Assembly (NCBI GenBank): GCA_029262895.1
Contig: JAJCYM010000054.1
Location: 1-64,000, forward strand
Direction of reading: 5' to 3'
From: Roseivirga sp.
Lineage (GTDB): Bacteria; Bacteroidota; Bacteroidia; Cytophagales; Cyclobacteriaceae
DNA: 64,000 bases
Shown here: positions 16,363 through 26,638 of the stretch, piece after piece
Layout of the letters: every line of letters begins with the position of its first letter
Numbering within the stretch: position 1 is the stretch's first letter
Program-made: the position numbers and the translations under genes
Notes under the pieces: generated by a model
What the model saw: only the letters and a program-made list of their open reading frames with translations
Told to the model about the DNA's origin: nothing
Databases searched by the model: none

Positions 16363-17085
16363 TCATGGAAAAAAATGTCCATCGCATAATTGCGTCAATT
16401 GAAGCATTGAAGCATCCATATCCTTACGGAAAACGGATCTCAGGTTTTCTTTAACATACTGTTTGATCTCCCTTTTCCTGGAAGGAAACAATTTTTCGAA
16501 GGATGATCTTTTGTTTACACGATTGGTTTCCCCATTCATTACGACAAAATATCTTTCTTGATTCGAATAAAATGGATCTTTTTTTATCACAAGTCTCTTC
16601 GTGCTCTTCTTAAGAAGCTTGAGCGAGGTTCCTTCATAAAGCACCTCATAAAAGCCATTTTGGCCTTCTACCCTCTTAAAATAGTGTCCGTCAATATTAA
16701 ACCAATCCACCTGTTCTTGATGGATTTTTAATGGAGTTAATCTTTGCGGATGTTTTATAAATAAAATGTCCTTATGGACATCATAAATTAACTCAACATT
16801 CTTAAAAACCTGGCCGCGATAAGAGAGATCAGACGCTACCCAGTTAAGTGAGGGATAAAAAGGGCTTGAGGTCCGGAAAGCCGTTGATATAGGCATAAAA
16901 GTACCAACGATTTTTAAGGAAGAACCTGCAGAACCCATTTGTGCATTATACCATGCACCTATATCCCTTTCTAAATCAAAGCTATCGATGCTATACACTT
17001 CTTGACCAAGAACGGTCTGACTTCCAGACCAAACGAGGAAAAGATAGAGTAAAGCGTTCTTGAGCGTTCTTTTTGCCGTTTTCAT
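16363..17085 (-). CDS. Secreted protein of unknown function
   Basis: The 240-residue protein starts at ATG 17085 with a signal peptide ending near QTVLGQ; a longer in-frame start lacks a signal-like beginning. The mature part is rich in aromatic and basic residues (DVHKDILFIKHPQ, YFKRVEGQNGFYEVLYEG), has no membrane span and carries no catalytic motif I recognise. It is on the same strand as the TonB receptor operon but 606 bp upstream, so it is probably a separate unit. No function is proposed. Confidence 0.7.
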   Translation of the reverse strand: MKTAKRTLKNALLYLFLVWSGSQTVLGQEVYSIDSFDLERDIGAWYNAQMGSAGSSLKIVGTFMPISTAFRTSSPFYPSLNWVASDLSYRGQVFKNVELIYDVHKDILFIKHPQRLTPLKIHQEQVDWFNIDGHYFKRVEGQNGFYEVLYEGTSLKLLKKSTKRLVIKKDPFYSNQERYFVVMNGETNRVNKRSSFEKLFPSRKREIKQYVKENLRSVFRKDMDASMLQLTQLCDGHFFP

Positions 17086-17436
17086 CAATTTAATCAACAA
17101 ATAATCGAAATTATTATGACAACTAATTAACCTATAATAATCCAAAAAAACGATTTCTGGTGATTTTCTTAGGCAATAAAATATCCAATTATGTGTATAG
17201 ATAATTTAGTAAGTCCTTCAAAGATTCAAACATCATTTGTGGGTAGGTTTCATTTTCATGGCTTAAGCCTTTTATTCATAAACTACTGTATACTAGCAAT
17301 TTATATTCCTTGAAAATAATGAAAAATACCCTCCCCCTCAAGATTGATTGAACCCCCATGATTATGGCTTGTAATTAGTCGGTCAATGTCATTGTTTCTC
17401 CCAATGGCCATAGGGATCGGCAGTAGGCTCAAAAGC

Positions 17437-17467
17437 AAAAAAGGACTCACAATGTGAATCCTTTTTA
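17437..17467 (-). terminator. Terminator of the DUF349 gene
   Basis: Arms GGATTCACA and TGTGAGTCC (one mismatch) are followed on the minus strand by TTTTTT. It lies 19 bp after the stop at 17486. The rest of the gap 17086-17436 holds no gene I can support. Confidence 0.8.
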
Positions 17468-17485
17468 TTGGTCTAATTTGTCTTA

Positions 17486-19891
17486 TCAAATGCTCCTGAT
17501 GAGGCGCAATTGTTTCTTTAGCTTGATTATCTGCTCTTCGGCTTTTTCAATTTTTTCGTCAAATTCCTTCTTGAGCTTATCTGCTGTTTTTGAATTCGCG
17601 AAAAAGGCCAGGTTGGTATTCCAAAGGTTAACATTATCCTCTAATTCCTTAATCTGTCTTCTAATGGCTCCCTCCTTTTTCTGAATATTCCTGTCTGCAC
17701 CCGGCCCTTTTGCCATGCCTGAAAGCTGTACTTTCATTAGTAAACCTTCTTTATCCTCTTCAGGCATCTCAAGACCATTCACAAAGGCCGCCAGGGCTTT
17801 CTGAAAGCGCTCCTCGATTTTCTTTATTGCTGATTTAGGCACAAAACCCATTTCCTTCCATTTGGTCACAAGCCCATCCAGATCCGTAGCAACACCCTCA
17901 TTGTTTTTAGCAAACCCTTCAATCTGAGCACAGAAATCCTCCTTGTTTTTCAGGTTCAGCACATAGCTTTCTTCCTCCTTGTCAGAATTTGCCCTTTTAT
18001 TATTGAAGAACTCATCACAGGCCGCTTTAAAATCGGCATAAATGGAATTCCTGAATTTCTCCGGAACAGGCCCAATGTCTTTCCACTTTCTTTGCAGTCC
18101 CTTAAGTTGATCTGAAGTCTTGTCCCAATCCTGATTGTCTTTTAAGACCCTTGCCTCCTCAACCAGCTTTTGCTTGGCTTCGAGGTTTTCCTTCCTTAAG
18201 CCCTCAAGCTTCTTAAAGAAGTCATTTTTTCTGCTGAAAAAGGTTTTGAAGGAAGACCAAAAGTCCTTGTTCACCTCCTTGGCATGCTCACGTGGCAAAC
18301 CGCCCAAAGCCTCCCATTTCTTTTGAATGGATATCACCACCTTAGTTGTTGCATTCCAATCGTTGATTCTATCTGAATCAAAGGTGATGTAGGTTTTTAT
18401 TTCTTCCGCAAGTGCGCGTTTCTTGAGAAGGTTCTCCTGCAACTCGCCTTTCAGGCTTTCCAGGTAGACCTTTCTCTCTTTATAAATCACATCTGAAGCA
18501 GCCTTAAACCTCTGCCACAGTGTTTCCTGAACTTCCCTGGGCACCGGCCCCACTTTTTTATATTCTTCGTGCAATTCGTTCAATTGCACAATGGCCACCT
18601 TCACGTTATCAACCTTACCAAGGGCTTCAGCTTTTGTGCAAAGCTCTTCTTTAAGCAGTTGATTTTTCTTGCGGTCAAGCTCCTTAAGTTCAAAAAGGAT
18701 ATGTCTGTTGTTATAGAAACGGTCTAAAAGGGCATTATAGTTCGCCCATAGTGTACGATTGTGCTGGTTTGGTACGGGTCCGATGGCTTTCCACTCCAGT
18801 TGAATTTCCTTGATTGGGTTGATGTTTGTACTGGCCTCGGGTCCATCTATGATCCCTCTTAGTCTGTCTAGAATCGCCAATTTTTTCTCGTAATTCTTAT
18901 CCTTGCTGGCCTCTCTTTCCCTGATGTAACTGGCCCTACGATCACGGATAACCCTAACGGAAGCATCAAAGCTATTGAATATGGCGTCCCGTGCGAATTC
19001 GAAATCGTCCTCAGCCCCCCCATCCAAAATAAACTTATTTAACGCGGCCTCTTTTCGCTCCTTTTCCATCCTATTAAACAAGGGTAGAATCTGTCCTAGA
19101 ACACTCTGGGCCTTACTGAATTTCTCCATCTTGGAGAGTTCTTCTACTGCTACAAGCAGTTCCTCCCTGGTATAACCGGAGTAGTCAATGTCTTCTTCCT
19201 CGCTTTCAGTTTCGGTAGTTTCCTCCTCTGATGCTTCAACTGGCTCAGCTGGAGTTGTGGTTTCATCAGAAGCATCTGAATTATCCGCAGTGCCTGGCAC
19301 TGTTTCTTCCTGAGTCTTATCAGTCTCGTCCTTCTGCTCTTCGGGTTGCTCCAGCTGTTCTTCAACAGCCTTAGGCTCATCTGCTGCTTCGGCTTCCGTT
19401 GATGGCTCAACGATTTCTGTAGTGGCCTCATCAGATTCTTCAGTAACTGCTTCTGGTTTATCAGTCGCTTTATCTGTTTCAGAAGCCTCGATTTCCTTTG
19501 CTTCGGGTTCTTCAGGCTTATTAGTCTCCTCTTCCGGCGTTTCCTCCTCGGTCGTCTCTTCTTGAGTATCCGATATAGACTCAGTTTCTAGGGTAGGTTC
19601 TGCAGCTTCGGATTGGGGTTCTTCTATGGCCGGTTCAGTTGTTTCGGCCTGCAGCTTCTCAGTCTCTTCAGGGCTCTCTTCTGCTATTTCTGAGGCTGCA
19701 TCCTTTTCAGGTGCTTCGGAAGAATTAACAGACGTCTCTTCCTCTAGAGCAGAGGGTTCGTCTTGGCTTACTTCTTCAGATTGGTGATCTGGCTCTTCGT
19801 TTGCAGTTTCCTTAATTTCTGTGGTAATCTCGGGATTCTGATTTTCTAGTTCTTTATCCCCTTCCTGCTCCTTCTTATTTTCTTCACTCAT
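17486..19891 (-). CDS. DUF349-repeat protein with long acidic N-terminus
   Basis: The 801-residue protein has a highly acidic, low-complexity N-terminal third (about 1-220, mostly Glu, Thr, Ser, Pro, Ala). At least four helical DUF349 units follow, each marked by a W-x5-GPVP or W-x5-G-[LF]-[VP]P signature (EWKAIGPVPNQH, YKKVGPVPREVQ, KWEALGGLPREH, KWKDIGPVPEKF, KWKEMGFVPKSA). The C-terminus is a basic coiled coil. No signal peptide is present, so it is cytoplasmic. The role of DUF349 is not established. It stands alone with its own terminator. Confidence 0.85.
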   Translation of the reverse strand: MSEENKKEQEGDKELENQNPEITTEIKETANEEPDHQSEEVSQDEPSALEEETSVNSSEAPEKDAASEIAEESPEETEKLQAETTEPAIEEPQSEAAEPTLETESISDTQEETTEEETPEEETNKPEEPEAKEIEASETDKATDKPEAVTEESDEATTEIVEPSTEAEAADEPKAVEEQLEQPEEQKDETDKTQEETVPGTADNSDASDETTTPAEPVEASEEETTETESEEEDIDYSGYTREELLVAVEELSKMEKFSKAQSVLGQILPLFNRMEKERKEAALNKFILDGGAEDDFEFARDAIFNSFDASVRVIRDRRASYIREREASKDKNYEKKLAILDRLRGIIDGPEASTNINPIKEIQLEWKAIGPVPNQHNRTLWANYNALLDRFYNNRHILFELKELDRKKNQLLKEELCTKAEALGKVDNVKVAIVQLNELHEEYKKVGPVPREVQETLWQRFKAASDVIYKERKVYLESLKGELQENLLKKRALAEEIKTYITFDSDRINDWNATTKVVISIQKKWEALGGLPREHAKEVNKDFWSSFKTFFSRKNDFFKKLEGLRKENLEAKQKLVEEARVLKDNQDWDKTSDQLKGLQRKWKDIGPVPEKFRNSIYADFKAACDEFFNNKRANSDKEEESYVLNLKNKEDFCAQIEGFAKNNEGVATDLDGLVTKWKEMGFVPKSAIKKIEERFQKALAAFVNGLEMPEEDKEGLLMKVQLSGMAKGPGADRNIQKKEGAIRRQIKELEDNVNLWNTNLAFFANSKTADKLKKEFDEKIEKAEEQIIKLKKQLRLIRSI

Positions 19892-19955
19892 GTCGTTCTC
19901 GTCTTCGGCCCAAAAGACCGCACCGTTGCATTAACAATCAAATTTAACAAAAGAA

Positions 19956-20531
19956 TCAATTCAAGCGTGGATCGGCTGGGTAATTTGAAAACACCTTGTA
20001 TTTCCCTCCCATCTCTTTTAAGATGGACTTCCAGAGTCTATCCGCGTCTAAATCAAAAACTTGTGCTGAAGAGGCTCCTGATTTTACAAACCAGGATTGT
20101 CGATCCAGTTCTTCTCTAAGTTGACCTTCAGACCAACCTGAATAACCTACGAAGAACCTGATATCATTCTCTTCTATATTTCCAGTTTCTATTAATATTC
20201 TAATCTCCTCAAAACTTCCGCTCCAATACAAGTCTTTGGCGATCTGAACAGAACCCTCAATTGGTCTGTCTAACCTGTGCAAGAAATGGAGTGTATTATG
20301 TTCTACCGGTCCACCAACGTTTAATTTCCCCAGGAAGGAAAAATCCTCTTCCATCACATCATTCAACGTAAGGTCGGTTACTTTATTAAGGACCAGGCCA
20401 AAGGTGCCTTCTTCATTATGTTCACAGACCAAAATGACCGTTCGCTCAAAATTTGGGTCTGGCAGAAAAGGCTCCGATATCAGAAAATCTCCCCTTTTGG
20501 GGTCCGGTATATTTTTATCGTATTCAAACAT
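19956..20531 (-). CDS. YqgE/AlgH family protein
   Basis: The 191-residue protein has the family signature GDFLISEPFLPDPNFERTVI near the start, GTFGLVLNK, and VGYSGWSEGQLREEL near the end. The length matches the family. ATG 20531 is preferred to GTG 20546, because GGAAGG lies 8 bases before that ATG. The family is widespread and cytoplasmic, and its molecular function is uncertain despite early reports of a regulatory role. It is transcribed divergently from pdxH, about 105 bp away. Confidence 0.93.
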   Translation of the reverse strand: MFEYDKNIPDPKRGDFLISEPFLPDPNFERTVILVCEHNEEGTFGLVLNKVTDLTLNDVMEEDFSFLGKLNVGGPVEHNTLHFLHRLDRPIEGSVQIAKDLYWSGSFEEIRILIETGNIEENDIRFFVGYSGWSEGQLREELDRQSWFVKSGASSAQVFDLDADRLWKSILKEMGGKYKVFSNYPADPRLN

Positions 20532-20636
20532 GTTTTGACCTTCCACGGAAAATTATACAGTCTGTCCTAGATTGCCTAATATAAGTATTGAAACATTTGT
20601 GCAATCATTTATTACCTTCGGCAATCAAAGTAAGAC

Positions 20637-21275
20637 ATGAAAGACCTGGCCAATCTTAGACAAGAATACACCAAAGCTGCACTGGACCTTGATACCATAA
20701 GCTCTTCCCCATTCAAGCAATTCAGAAAGTGGTTTGACGAGGCATTGAACTCAGAAATTCCGGAACCAAATGCGATGGTCTTAAGCACCGTTGATAATAA
20801 CAATCAACCCACCCAAAGAACTGTACTGCTGAAGGCTTTTGACGAACAAGGCCTTGTTTTCTATACGAACTATAGCAGCAGAAAGGCCGAACAAATTGAA
20901 GAAAATCCCAATGTGTCTGCCATTTTTCCTTGGTATGGTCTCGAAAGACAGGTATCCATCACTGGAGTTGCCAAAAAGATTTCTAAAAAGGAGTCTCTTG
21001 CCTACTTCACTTCCCGACCGTTTGGAAGTCAGTTGGGTGCCTGGGTATCTCACCAAAGCCAGGTAATCAGTTCCAGGAGCATTCTTGAAACCAAGCTACA
21101 GCAAATGAAGCAGAAGTTTAAAGAAGGAAAAATTCCCCTGCCTGATTTTTGGGGTGGATACAGAATAGTCCCCAACTCCTTTGAGTTCTGGCAAGGAAGA
21201 AAAAATCGCCTGCACGACAGAATGTTCTATCAAAAGACAGATAACGAGTGGTCGGTCTCCAGGATGTCGCCTTGA
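20637..21275 (+). CDS. pdxH: Pyridoxamine 5'-phosphate oxidase
   Basis: The 212-residue protein matches the full length of PdxH, which oxidises pyridoxamine or pyridoxine 5'-phosphate to pyridoxal 5'-phosphate with FMN. Family segments visible are PNAMVLSTVD, QRTVLLKAFDEQGLVFYTNY, SRPFGSQLGAWVSHQSQ and the C-terminal FWGGYRIVPNSFEFWQGR with NRLHDR. It is transcribed alone on the plus strand, tail to tail with bshB1 (7 bp apart). A possible -7 element, TACCTTCG, lies at 20613-20620. Confidence 0.96.
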   Translation: MKDLANLRQEYTKAALDLDTISSSPFKQFRKWFDEALNSEIPEPNAMVLSTVDNNNQPTQRTVLLKAFDEQGLVFYTNYSSRKAEQIEENPNVSAIFPWYGLERQVSITGVAKKISKKESLAYFTSRPFGSQLGAWVSHQSQVISSRSILETKLQQMKQKFKEGKIPLPDFWGGYRIVPNSFEFWQGRKNRLHDRMFYQKTDNEWSVSRMSP

Positions 21276-21282
21276 ACTTGAC

Positions 21283-21999
21283 TTAGATCAAATCGAAGAT
21301 ATCTCCGACTCCGATATTTCTTTCTACGGTGAATCCCTCTCCATATTTAACACCTATGGCATGTCCATAGTGAGCAGCCCTACCCACTATCATATTTAGG
21401 AACTCGGGAGAAGAAATATAAGTGTTTTGTTCGGCACTATTGGGGTCGAAGAATTGTGACTTAAAAGCTTTAATAGATTCCATTCGGGTGTCCCAAACAT
21501 CAGACACGTCTACAATAAAATCAGGCTCAATCGGCACGCTTTGTATGTAGTGGTAAACAGACTTTGGTCTCCAGGCTGATTGCTCCTTGCCATTGTCTTC
21601 CGTCCGAATCATCTTGAGCCCGGAAAGAAAACAGGCTTCTTTGGCCAGTTCAGAGGCCCTTCCATGATCCGGGTGTCTGTCGCTGATGGCATTGGCCAGT
21701 ATAATATCAGGTTGATATTTGCGGATCATCCGAATCAACTTCAGCTGATGTTCTTCATCATTCTTAAAAAAGCCATCTCGGAATTTTAGATTTTCCCTGG
21801 CAGAAACCCCTAAAATTTCTGCAGACGCCTTAGCCTCTGCCATTCTTATTTCGGGCGTTCCTCGAGTACCCAATTCTCCCATGGTGAAATCAACAATCCC
21901 GGCCTTTTTCCCATTGGCAATCGCCCTTAACAAGGTGCCGGAGCAGGCCAATTCAACATCATCCGGATGAGCGGCTAAAGCCAGGATATCTAATTTCAT
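21283..21999 (-). CDS. bshB1: Bacillithiol biosynthesis deacetylase BshB1
   Basis: This 238-residue PIG-L/LmbE-type enzyme has the zinc motif AHPDDVELACSG at residues 9-20 and the second motif DRHPDHGRAS. BshB1 removes the acetyl group from N-acetylglucosaminyl-malate in bacillithiol synthesis. The match to the Bacteroidota form is strong (MGELGTRGTPEIRMAEA; GVKYGEGF near the end). It follows trxB with a terminator in between, so two thiol-redox genes are neighbours but probably not co-transcribed from one start. Confidence 0.93.
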   Translation of the reverse strand: MKLDILALAAHPDDVELACSGTLLRAIANGKKAGIVDFTMGELGTRGTPEIRMAEAKASAEILGVSARENLKFRDGFFKNDEEHQLKLIRMIRKYQPDIILANAISDRHPDHGRASELAKEACFLSGLKMIRTEDNGKEQSAWRPKSVYHYIQSVPIEPDFIVDVSDVWDTRMESIKAFKSQFFDPNSAEQNTYISSPEFLNMIVGRAAHYGHAIGVKYGEGFTVERNIGVGDIFDLI

Positions 22000-22012
22000 A
22001 ATCGTTGGTTAT

Positions 22013-22039
22013 AAAAAAGCCACAGCCATGGCTGCGGCC
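22013..22039 (-). terminator. Terminator of trxB
   Basis: GCCGCAGCC and GGCTGTGGC form a GC-rich stem followed on the minus strand by TTTTTT, 22-48 bp after the trxB stop. Confidence 0.9.
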
Positions 22040-22060
22040 TCAAATTCAATATATCTTTGA

Positions 22061-23026
22061 TTAAGCCATTTCGGCCTTATTAGTAGCCTCAAACTCCTTT
22101 TTGGCCAAAAAGCGCTCTGCATCCAATGCGCCCATACAGCCCGTACCTGCTGCGGTCACAGCCTGTCTGTAAACCCTGTCCGCTGCATCGCCCGTTACAA
22201 ATACGCCTTCAACGTTGGTTTCGCTGCTTCCTGGTTTTACCTTCAAATAACCTGTCTCGTCCATATCAAGCCAACCCTTGAAAATGTCCGTGTTTGGCTT
22301 GTGGCCGATGGCAACGAAAAATCCTTTGATATCCAGCTCCTTCTTTTCACCAGTTTGATTATTCTTAATCCGAACACCCGTTACTCCAGTGTCATCTCCC
22401 AGCACTTCATCCGTTTCGGTGTTCCACAGTACCTCAATGTTTGGCGTAGTCAATACTCGCTGCTGCATAATTTTAGAAGCACGCATTTCATCACGTCTCA
22501 CCAACAAATACACTTTCGGGCAAAGGTTAGCCAGGTAAGTGGCTTCTTCAGCAGCCGTATCACCAGCCCCGACAACAGCCACATCCATACCTTTATAAAA
22601 GAAACCATCACAAACCGCACAGGCCGAAACACCTTTATTGGCGAAAGTCTCCTCAGAAGGCAAGCCGAGATATTTGGCAGTTGCTCCAGTTGAGATAATC
22701 ACTGCATCAGCAGTCATTTCAGTGCCATTGTCAATCCACACCCGATGTGGGTAACCCGAAAAGTCGACTTTGGTGATCATGCCAAAACGCACATCGGTAC
22801 CGAAACGCTCTGCTTGTTTTTGAAAATCAACCATCATTTGTGGGCCGTTTATCCCATCAGGGTAGCCTGGATAGTTTTCTACATCATTTGTTGTGGTCAA
22901 TTGACCACCGGGTTCTCCCCCAGTGTACAAAACGGGACTGAGTCCAGCCCTGGAGGCATAAATTGCAGCCGTGTACCCTGCGGGGCCCGACCCTATTATT
23001 AACACCTTTACATGCTCTTGTGACAT
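22061..23026 (-). CDS. trxB: Thioredoxin-disulfide reductase
   Basis: The 321-residue flavoprotein reduces thioredoxin with NADPH. It has the FAD motif GSGPAGYTAAIYA, the redox centre CAVCDG, the NADPH motif GAGDTAAEEA and the C-terminal FAD motif GVFVTGDAADRVYRQA. The length is normal for low-molecular-weight TrxB. A possible promoter lies upstream: TTGG, 19 bp, TATCTTAG. It ends at a strong terminator before bshB1. Confidence 0.97.
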   Translation of the reverse strand: MSQEHVKVLIIGSGPAGYTAAIYASRAGLSPVLYTGGEPGGQLTTTNDVENYPGYPDGINGPQMMVDFQKQAERFGTDVRFGMITKVDFSGYPHRVWIDNGTEMTADAVIISTGATAKYLGLPSEETFANKGVSACAVCDGFFYKGMDVAVVGAGDTAAEEATYLANLCPKVYLLVRRDEMRASKIMQQRVLTTPNIEVLWNTETDEVLGDDTGVTGVRIKNNQTGEKKELDIKGFFVAIGHKPNTDIFKGWLDMDETGYLKVKPGSSETNVEGVFVTGDAADRVYRQAVTAAGTGCMGALDAERFLAKKEFEATNKAEMA

Positions 23027-23094
23027 TCGCTATTCTATTATTTTTCTAAGATATCGGATTAACATAAACCAACCAACTGTTGTTCCCGAGGACA

Positions 23095-23125
23095 TAAAAA
23101 AAGGTCTCTTTACAGAGACCTTTTT
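23095..23125 (-). terminator. Terminator of rpoD
   Basis: AAGGTCTCT and AGAGACCTT pair perfectly around TTAC and are followed on the minus strand by a T tract. It begins 20 bp after the rpoD stop. Confidence 0.92.
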
Positions 23126-23144
23126 ACTTTAATTTTATAAAGGC

Positions 23145-24008
23145 TTAGCCCAAATATGGCTTTAAGGCTTTACTTCTTGAAGTATGCCTTAACCTTCTGA
23201 TAGCCTTTTCTTTAATTTGTCTTACTCTTTCTCGAGTCAGGTTAAACTTCTCACCAATTTCCTCCAGGGTCATTGAATGCTCTCCGTTCAAACCAAAATA
23301 CAACGTGATTACATCTGCTTCTCTTTGAGTCAATGTAGAAAGCGCTCTTTGCACCTCTCTTCTCAATGAGTCGTTCATCAAACCTGTATCAGGTTTTTCT
23401 TCGGCATCGTTCTCCAACACATCCAACAGGCTGTTCTCCTCACCTTGAACAAAGGGTGCATCCATAGATACATGACGTCCCGATATTTTCATGGTGTCTA
23501 CAACCTCACTTGTGGATACTTCCAATACTTCAGCCAATTCGTCTGGAGAAGGTTCCCTTTCAAATCTCTGCTCTAATTCAGAAAAAGTTTTAGAAATTTT
23601 ATTCAACGAACCAACACGGTTCAAAGGAAGTCTAACAATTCTAGACTGCTCTGCCAAGGCTTGTAGAATAGATTGTCTAATCCACCACACCGCATAAGAA
23701 ATAAACTTAAAACCACGTGTTTCATCAAATCTTTGCGCGGCTTTGATCAAACCAAGGTTTCCCTCATTGATCAAATCCCCTAATGAAAGTCCTTGATTCT
23801 GGTATTGTTTCGCAACAGAAACCACAAACCTTAAATTGGCTTTTGTGAGCTTCTCTAATGCTAATTGGTCCCCTTCACGAATCCTCTTTGCCAAGTCAAC
23901 TTCCTCGTCAGGTGTCAATAAGTCTACCTTTCCGATCTCTTGAAGATACTTGTCCAGAGATTGCGATTCCCTGTTCGTTATTTGCTTACTAATCTTAAGC
24001 TGTCTCAT
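23145..24008 (-). CDS. rpoD: Primary sigma factor RpoD (short Bacteroidota form)
   Basis: The 287-residue factor lacks region 1.1 and begins near region 1.2 ([25 protein letters not shown]). Region 2 is complete ([44 protein letters not shown]), and region 4.2 ends with [20 protein letters not shown]. This size is usual for the housekeeping sigma factor of Bacteroidota, which recognises TTTG/TAnnTTTG promoters such as those at 9000-9030 and 26639-26670. It lies 80 bp downstream of pnp on the same strand. Confidence 0.96.
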   Translation of the reverse strand: MRQLKISKQITNRESQSLDKYLQEIGKVDLLTPDEEVDLAKRIREGDQLALEKLTKANLRFVVSVAKQYQNQGLSLGDLINEGNLGLIKAAQRFDETRGFKFISYAVWWIRQSILQALAEQSRIVRLPLNRVGSLNKISKTFSELEQRFEREPSPDELAEVLEVSTSEVVDTMKISGRHVSMDAPFVQGEENSLLDVLENDAEEKPDTGLMNDSLRREVQRALSTLTQREADVITLYFGLNGEHSMTLEEIGEKFNLTRERVRQIKEKAIRRLRHTSRSKALKPYLG

Positions 24009-24072
24009 TCAATTATTGGGGTTTTAACTTTTAAACGTCTTTTTTAGAACGATTGATCATCTATTATAGTTC

Positions 24073-24089
24073 ATACGATTTTATCGTAT
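24073..24089 (-). other. Short palindrome at the pnp stop codon
   Basis: ATACGAT, TTT and ATCGTAT form a perfect 7-bp hairpin touching the pnp stop codon. There is no T tract, so it may slow 3' decay rather than terminate. Confidence 0.4.
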
Positions 24090-26233
24090 TAAGCCTCCTT
24101 AGATTCTTCTTTTCTCTCAGGTTTAGGCAACAAAACTTTTCTAGACAATCTGAATTTACCGGTCTTTTTATCGATTTCAACAAGCTTTACGCTTATCTCT
24201 TCTCCAACTTCCATGATTCCATCCATCTTCTCTACGCGTTCCCACTTAATTTCGGAGATGTGAAGCAAACCGTCTTTACCAGGCATAAATTCAATAAAAG
24301 CCCCAAAAGGCATGATTGATTTTACCTTTCCTTCGTAAACCAGCCCAATTTCCGGAACTGCCACAATACCCTTGATTCTTGCAACGGCAGCATCCATGGC
24401 CGCTTTATCAACAGCAAATACAGAAACCACTCCGTTGTTATCCTCTTCTTCAATGATAACAGTAGCTCCTGTCTCTTTCTGAATTTCCTGAACAACTTTA
24501 CCGCCTGGTCCAATAACCGCACCGATTTGATCCTTCTCGATAATGATTCTTTCGCTACGTGGCACATGTGGTTTAAATTCAGCTCTAGGTTCTGAAATCA
24601 CCTTGTTCATTTCTCCAAGTATGTGATCTCTACCTTCCTTCGCTTGCTTCAAGGCCTTCTCAAGAACTTCGTAAGAAAGTCCGTCAACCTTGATATCCAT
24701 TTGACATGCGGTAATACCTTTTTCAGTACCCGTTACTTTAAAGTCCATATCACCCAGATGATCCTCATCTCCAAGAATATCAGAAAGAATAGCATACTTT
24801 CCGGTTTCGCTGTCGGAGATCATCCCCATTGCGATACCAGAAACCGGTCTGGAAATTTTAATTCCAGTATCCATCAAGGCCATTGAGCCTGCACACACGG
24901 TTGCCATCGAAGATGAACCGTTTGATTCTAAGATATCAGAAACAATTCTGATGGTATACGCATTGTCTTCTGGATTTGGGAGAACTTTTTTCAAACCTCT
25001 CATGGCTAGATTGCCGTGTCCAATTTCTCTTCTACCTGCTCCCCTGTTTATTCTTACTTCACCAGTTGAAAAACCAGGGAAGTTATAGTGCAAGTAGAAT
25101 TTATTGTAGCCAGACATTGTAGCTCCGTCAACCATTTGCTCATCCATCTTGGTACCCAAGGTACAGGATGTCAAAGATTGTGTTTCACCTCTGGTGAATA
25201 AGGCAGAACCATGTGCAGAAGGCATATAGTCAGTTTCTCCCCAGATAGGTCTGATTTCATCAAATTCTCTCCCGTCCAATCTCTTGTTAGAATCAAGCAC
25301 AAAGTTTCTGGCAGCACTCTTATGAATCTTTCTGAAATACTGGCCAATAAGATGTGAATCGTATTCGTGATCCTCAGGTAAAGCATCCAGCCATTCCGTC
25401 TTAATTTCTTTCAAATCAGCACCACGCACTTTCTTGTCAGCAGTCTGTTTTGCAACAGATGCATAAATTTTGTCATAAAGATCATCATGCATTTTCTGCT
25501 TCAAATCTTCATCACTGTTTTCATGGCTGTATTCTCGCTTTTCAGTTTTACCAGCCTCTTCAGTCATCTCAATTTGAACCAGACATTGTACCTTTATGGC
25601 TTCATGGGCAACCTTCATGGCTTCCAGCATATCCGCCTCAGAAACTTCGTCCATTTCTCCTTCAACCATCATGATGTTGTCCTTATCGGCAGCAACGATG
25701 ATTTCAAGGTCTGAAGCCGCAGCCACTTCCTTGCTTGGATTCACTATGTATTCACCTTCATGGCGTGAAACTCTAACTTCAGATATAGGTCCGTTAAAAG
25801 GAATGTCAGAAACTGCCAAAGCAGAAGATGCAGCAAGTGCTGCTAACGCATCAGGTTGTACATTTTCATCATGCGAGATCATTGAGATCATTACTTGTGT
25901 ATCCGCATGGTAATCACTTGGGAACAATGGTCTCAAAGCTCTATCTACCAATCGGCAGATAAGTACTTCGTGATCAGAGAGTCTACCCTCTCTTTTTAGA
26001 AAGCCTCCAGGTATTTTACCTGCAGACGCAAATTTTTCTTGGTAATCCACTGAAAGTGGAAGGAAATCCATATTCTCTTTGGCGCCTTGAGAAGACACCA
26101 CTGTGGCTAGCAACATCGTGTTGCCCATTCTTACCACTGCAGATCCATCGGCTTGTTTCGCAAGCTTTCCTGTTTCGATGGAAATAGTTCTACCATCAGC
26201 CAACGTGATGGTTTTGTTTATAATATTCAGCAT
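24089..26233 (-). CDS. pnp: Polynucleotide phosphorylase
   Basis: The 714-residue exoribonuclease has two RNase PH domains ([12 protein letters not shown] in the first; [24 protein letters not shown] in the second), a KH domain with [16 protein letters not shown] and a C-terminal S1 domain ([19 protein letters not shown]). It degrades RNA from the 3' end using phosphate. It follows rpsO by 92 bp on the same strand, the gene order also found in other phyla. A hairpin lies between the two genes. Confidence 0.97.
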   Translation of the reverse strand: MLNIINKTITLADGRTISIETGKLAKQADGSAVVRMGNTMLLATVVSSQGAKENMDFLPLSVDYQEKFASAGKIPGGFLKREGRLSDHEVLICRLVDRALRPLFPSDYHADTQVMISMISHDENVQPDALAALAASSALAVSDIPFNGPISEVRVSRHEGEYIVNPSKEVAAASDLEIIVAADKDNIMMVEGEMDEVSEADMLEAMKVAHEAIKVQCLVQIEMTEEAGKTEKREYSHENSDEDLKQKMHDDLYDKIYASVAKQTADKKVRGADLKEIKTEWLDALPEDHEYDSHLIGQYFRKIHKSAARNFVLDSNKRLDGREFDEIRPIWGETDYMPSAHGSALFTRGETQSLTSCTLGTKMDEQMVDGATMSGYNKFYLHYNFPGFSTGEVRINRGAGRREIGHGNLAMRGLKKVLPNPEDNAYTIRIVSDILESNGSSSMATVCAGSMALMDTGIKISRPVSGIAMGMISDSETGKYAILSDILGDEDHLGDMDFKVTGTEKGITACQMDIKVDGLSYEVLEKALKQAKEGRDHILGEMNKVISEPRAEFKPHVPRSERIIIEKDQIGAVIGPGGKVVQEIQKETGATVIIEEEDNNGVVSVFAVDKAAMDAAVARIKGIVAVPEIGLVYEGKVKSIMPFGAFIEFMPGKDGLLHISEIKWERVEKMDGIMEVGEEISVKLVEIDKKTGKFRLSRKVLLPKPERKEESKEA

Positions 26234-26296
26234 AAATTCTTTTTAATGTTTGATAGTTCGAAAGTGTTTTCGATCGAACGAATTGGAAGAAAAGAA

Positions 26297-26318
26297 GGGA
26301 ATTCTATTCAGAACTCCC
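26297..26318 (-). terminator. Hairpin between rpsO and pnp
   Basis: GGGAGTTCT and AGAATTCCC pair with one mismatch around GAAT and are followed on the minus strand by TTCTTTTCTT. It is placed like the attenuator and RNase III site of the Escherichia coli rpsO-pnp operon and may partly end rpsO transcripts. Confidence 0.55.
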
Positions 26319-26325
26319 TCTTTCA

Positions 26326-26601
26326 TTATTTACGTAAATTCAATTCCGCTATGACTGCTCTATATCTTTCGATATCATTTTTATAAAGGTAATCGAGCAA
26401 TCTTCTTCTTTTACCTACCATTTTCATCAGACCTCTTCTTGTAGAGTGGTCTTTTTTGTTGGATTTTAGATGCAGAGTGAGATGATTAATTCGGAAGGTA
26501 AAAAGTGCAATTTGAGATTCAGGTGACCCTGTATCATTCTTAGACTTTAACCGACCATGATTTTCAAATAGCTCCTCTTTCTTGTCACTTGTTAAATACA
26601 T
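26326..26601 (-). CDS. rpsO: 30S ribosomal protein S15
   Basis: The 91-residue protein is typical in length and sequence for S15: [33 protein letters not shown] and [10 protein letters not shown]. It binds 16S rRNA and directs early assembly of the platform. A good promoter lies upstream at 26639-26670, and pnp follows. Confidence 0.97.
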   Translation of the reverse strand: MYLTSDKKEELFENHGRLKSKNDTGSPESQIALFTFRINHLTLHLKSNKKDHSTRRGLMKMVGKRRRLLDYLYKNDIERYRAVIAELNLRK

Positions 26602-26638
26602 GCTTAGTCAAAATTTTTAATACATTTTAAAACAGCCG

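Noticed and set aside
17301..17489. Minus-strand 62-codon frame between the secreted protein and the DUF349 gene
   Set aside because: It contains the DUF349 terminator and starts inside the end of that gene; no family likeness.
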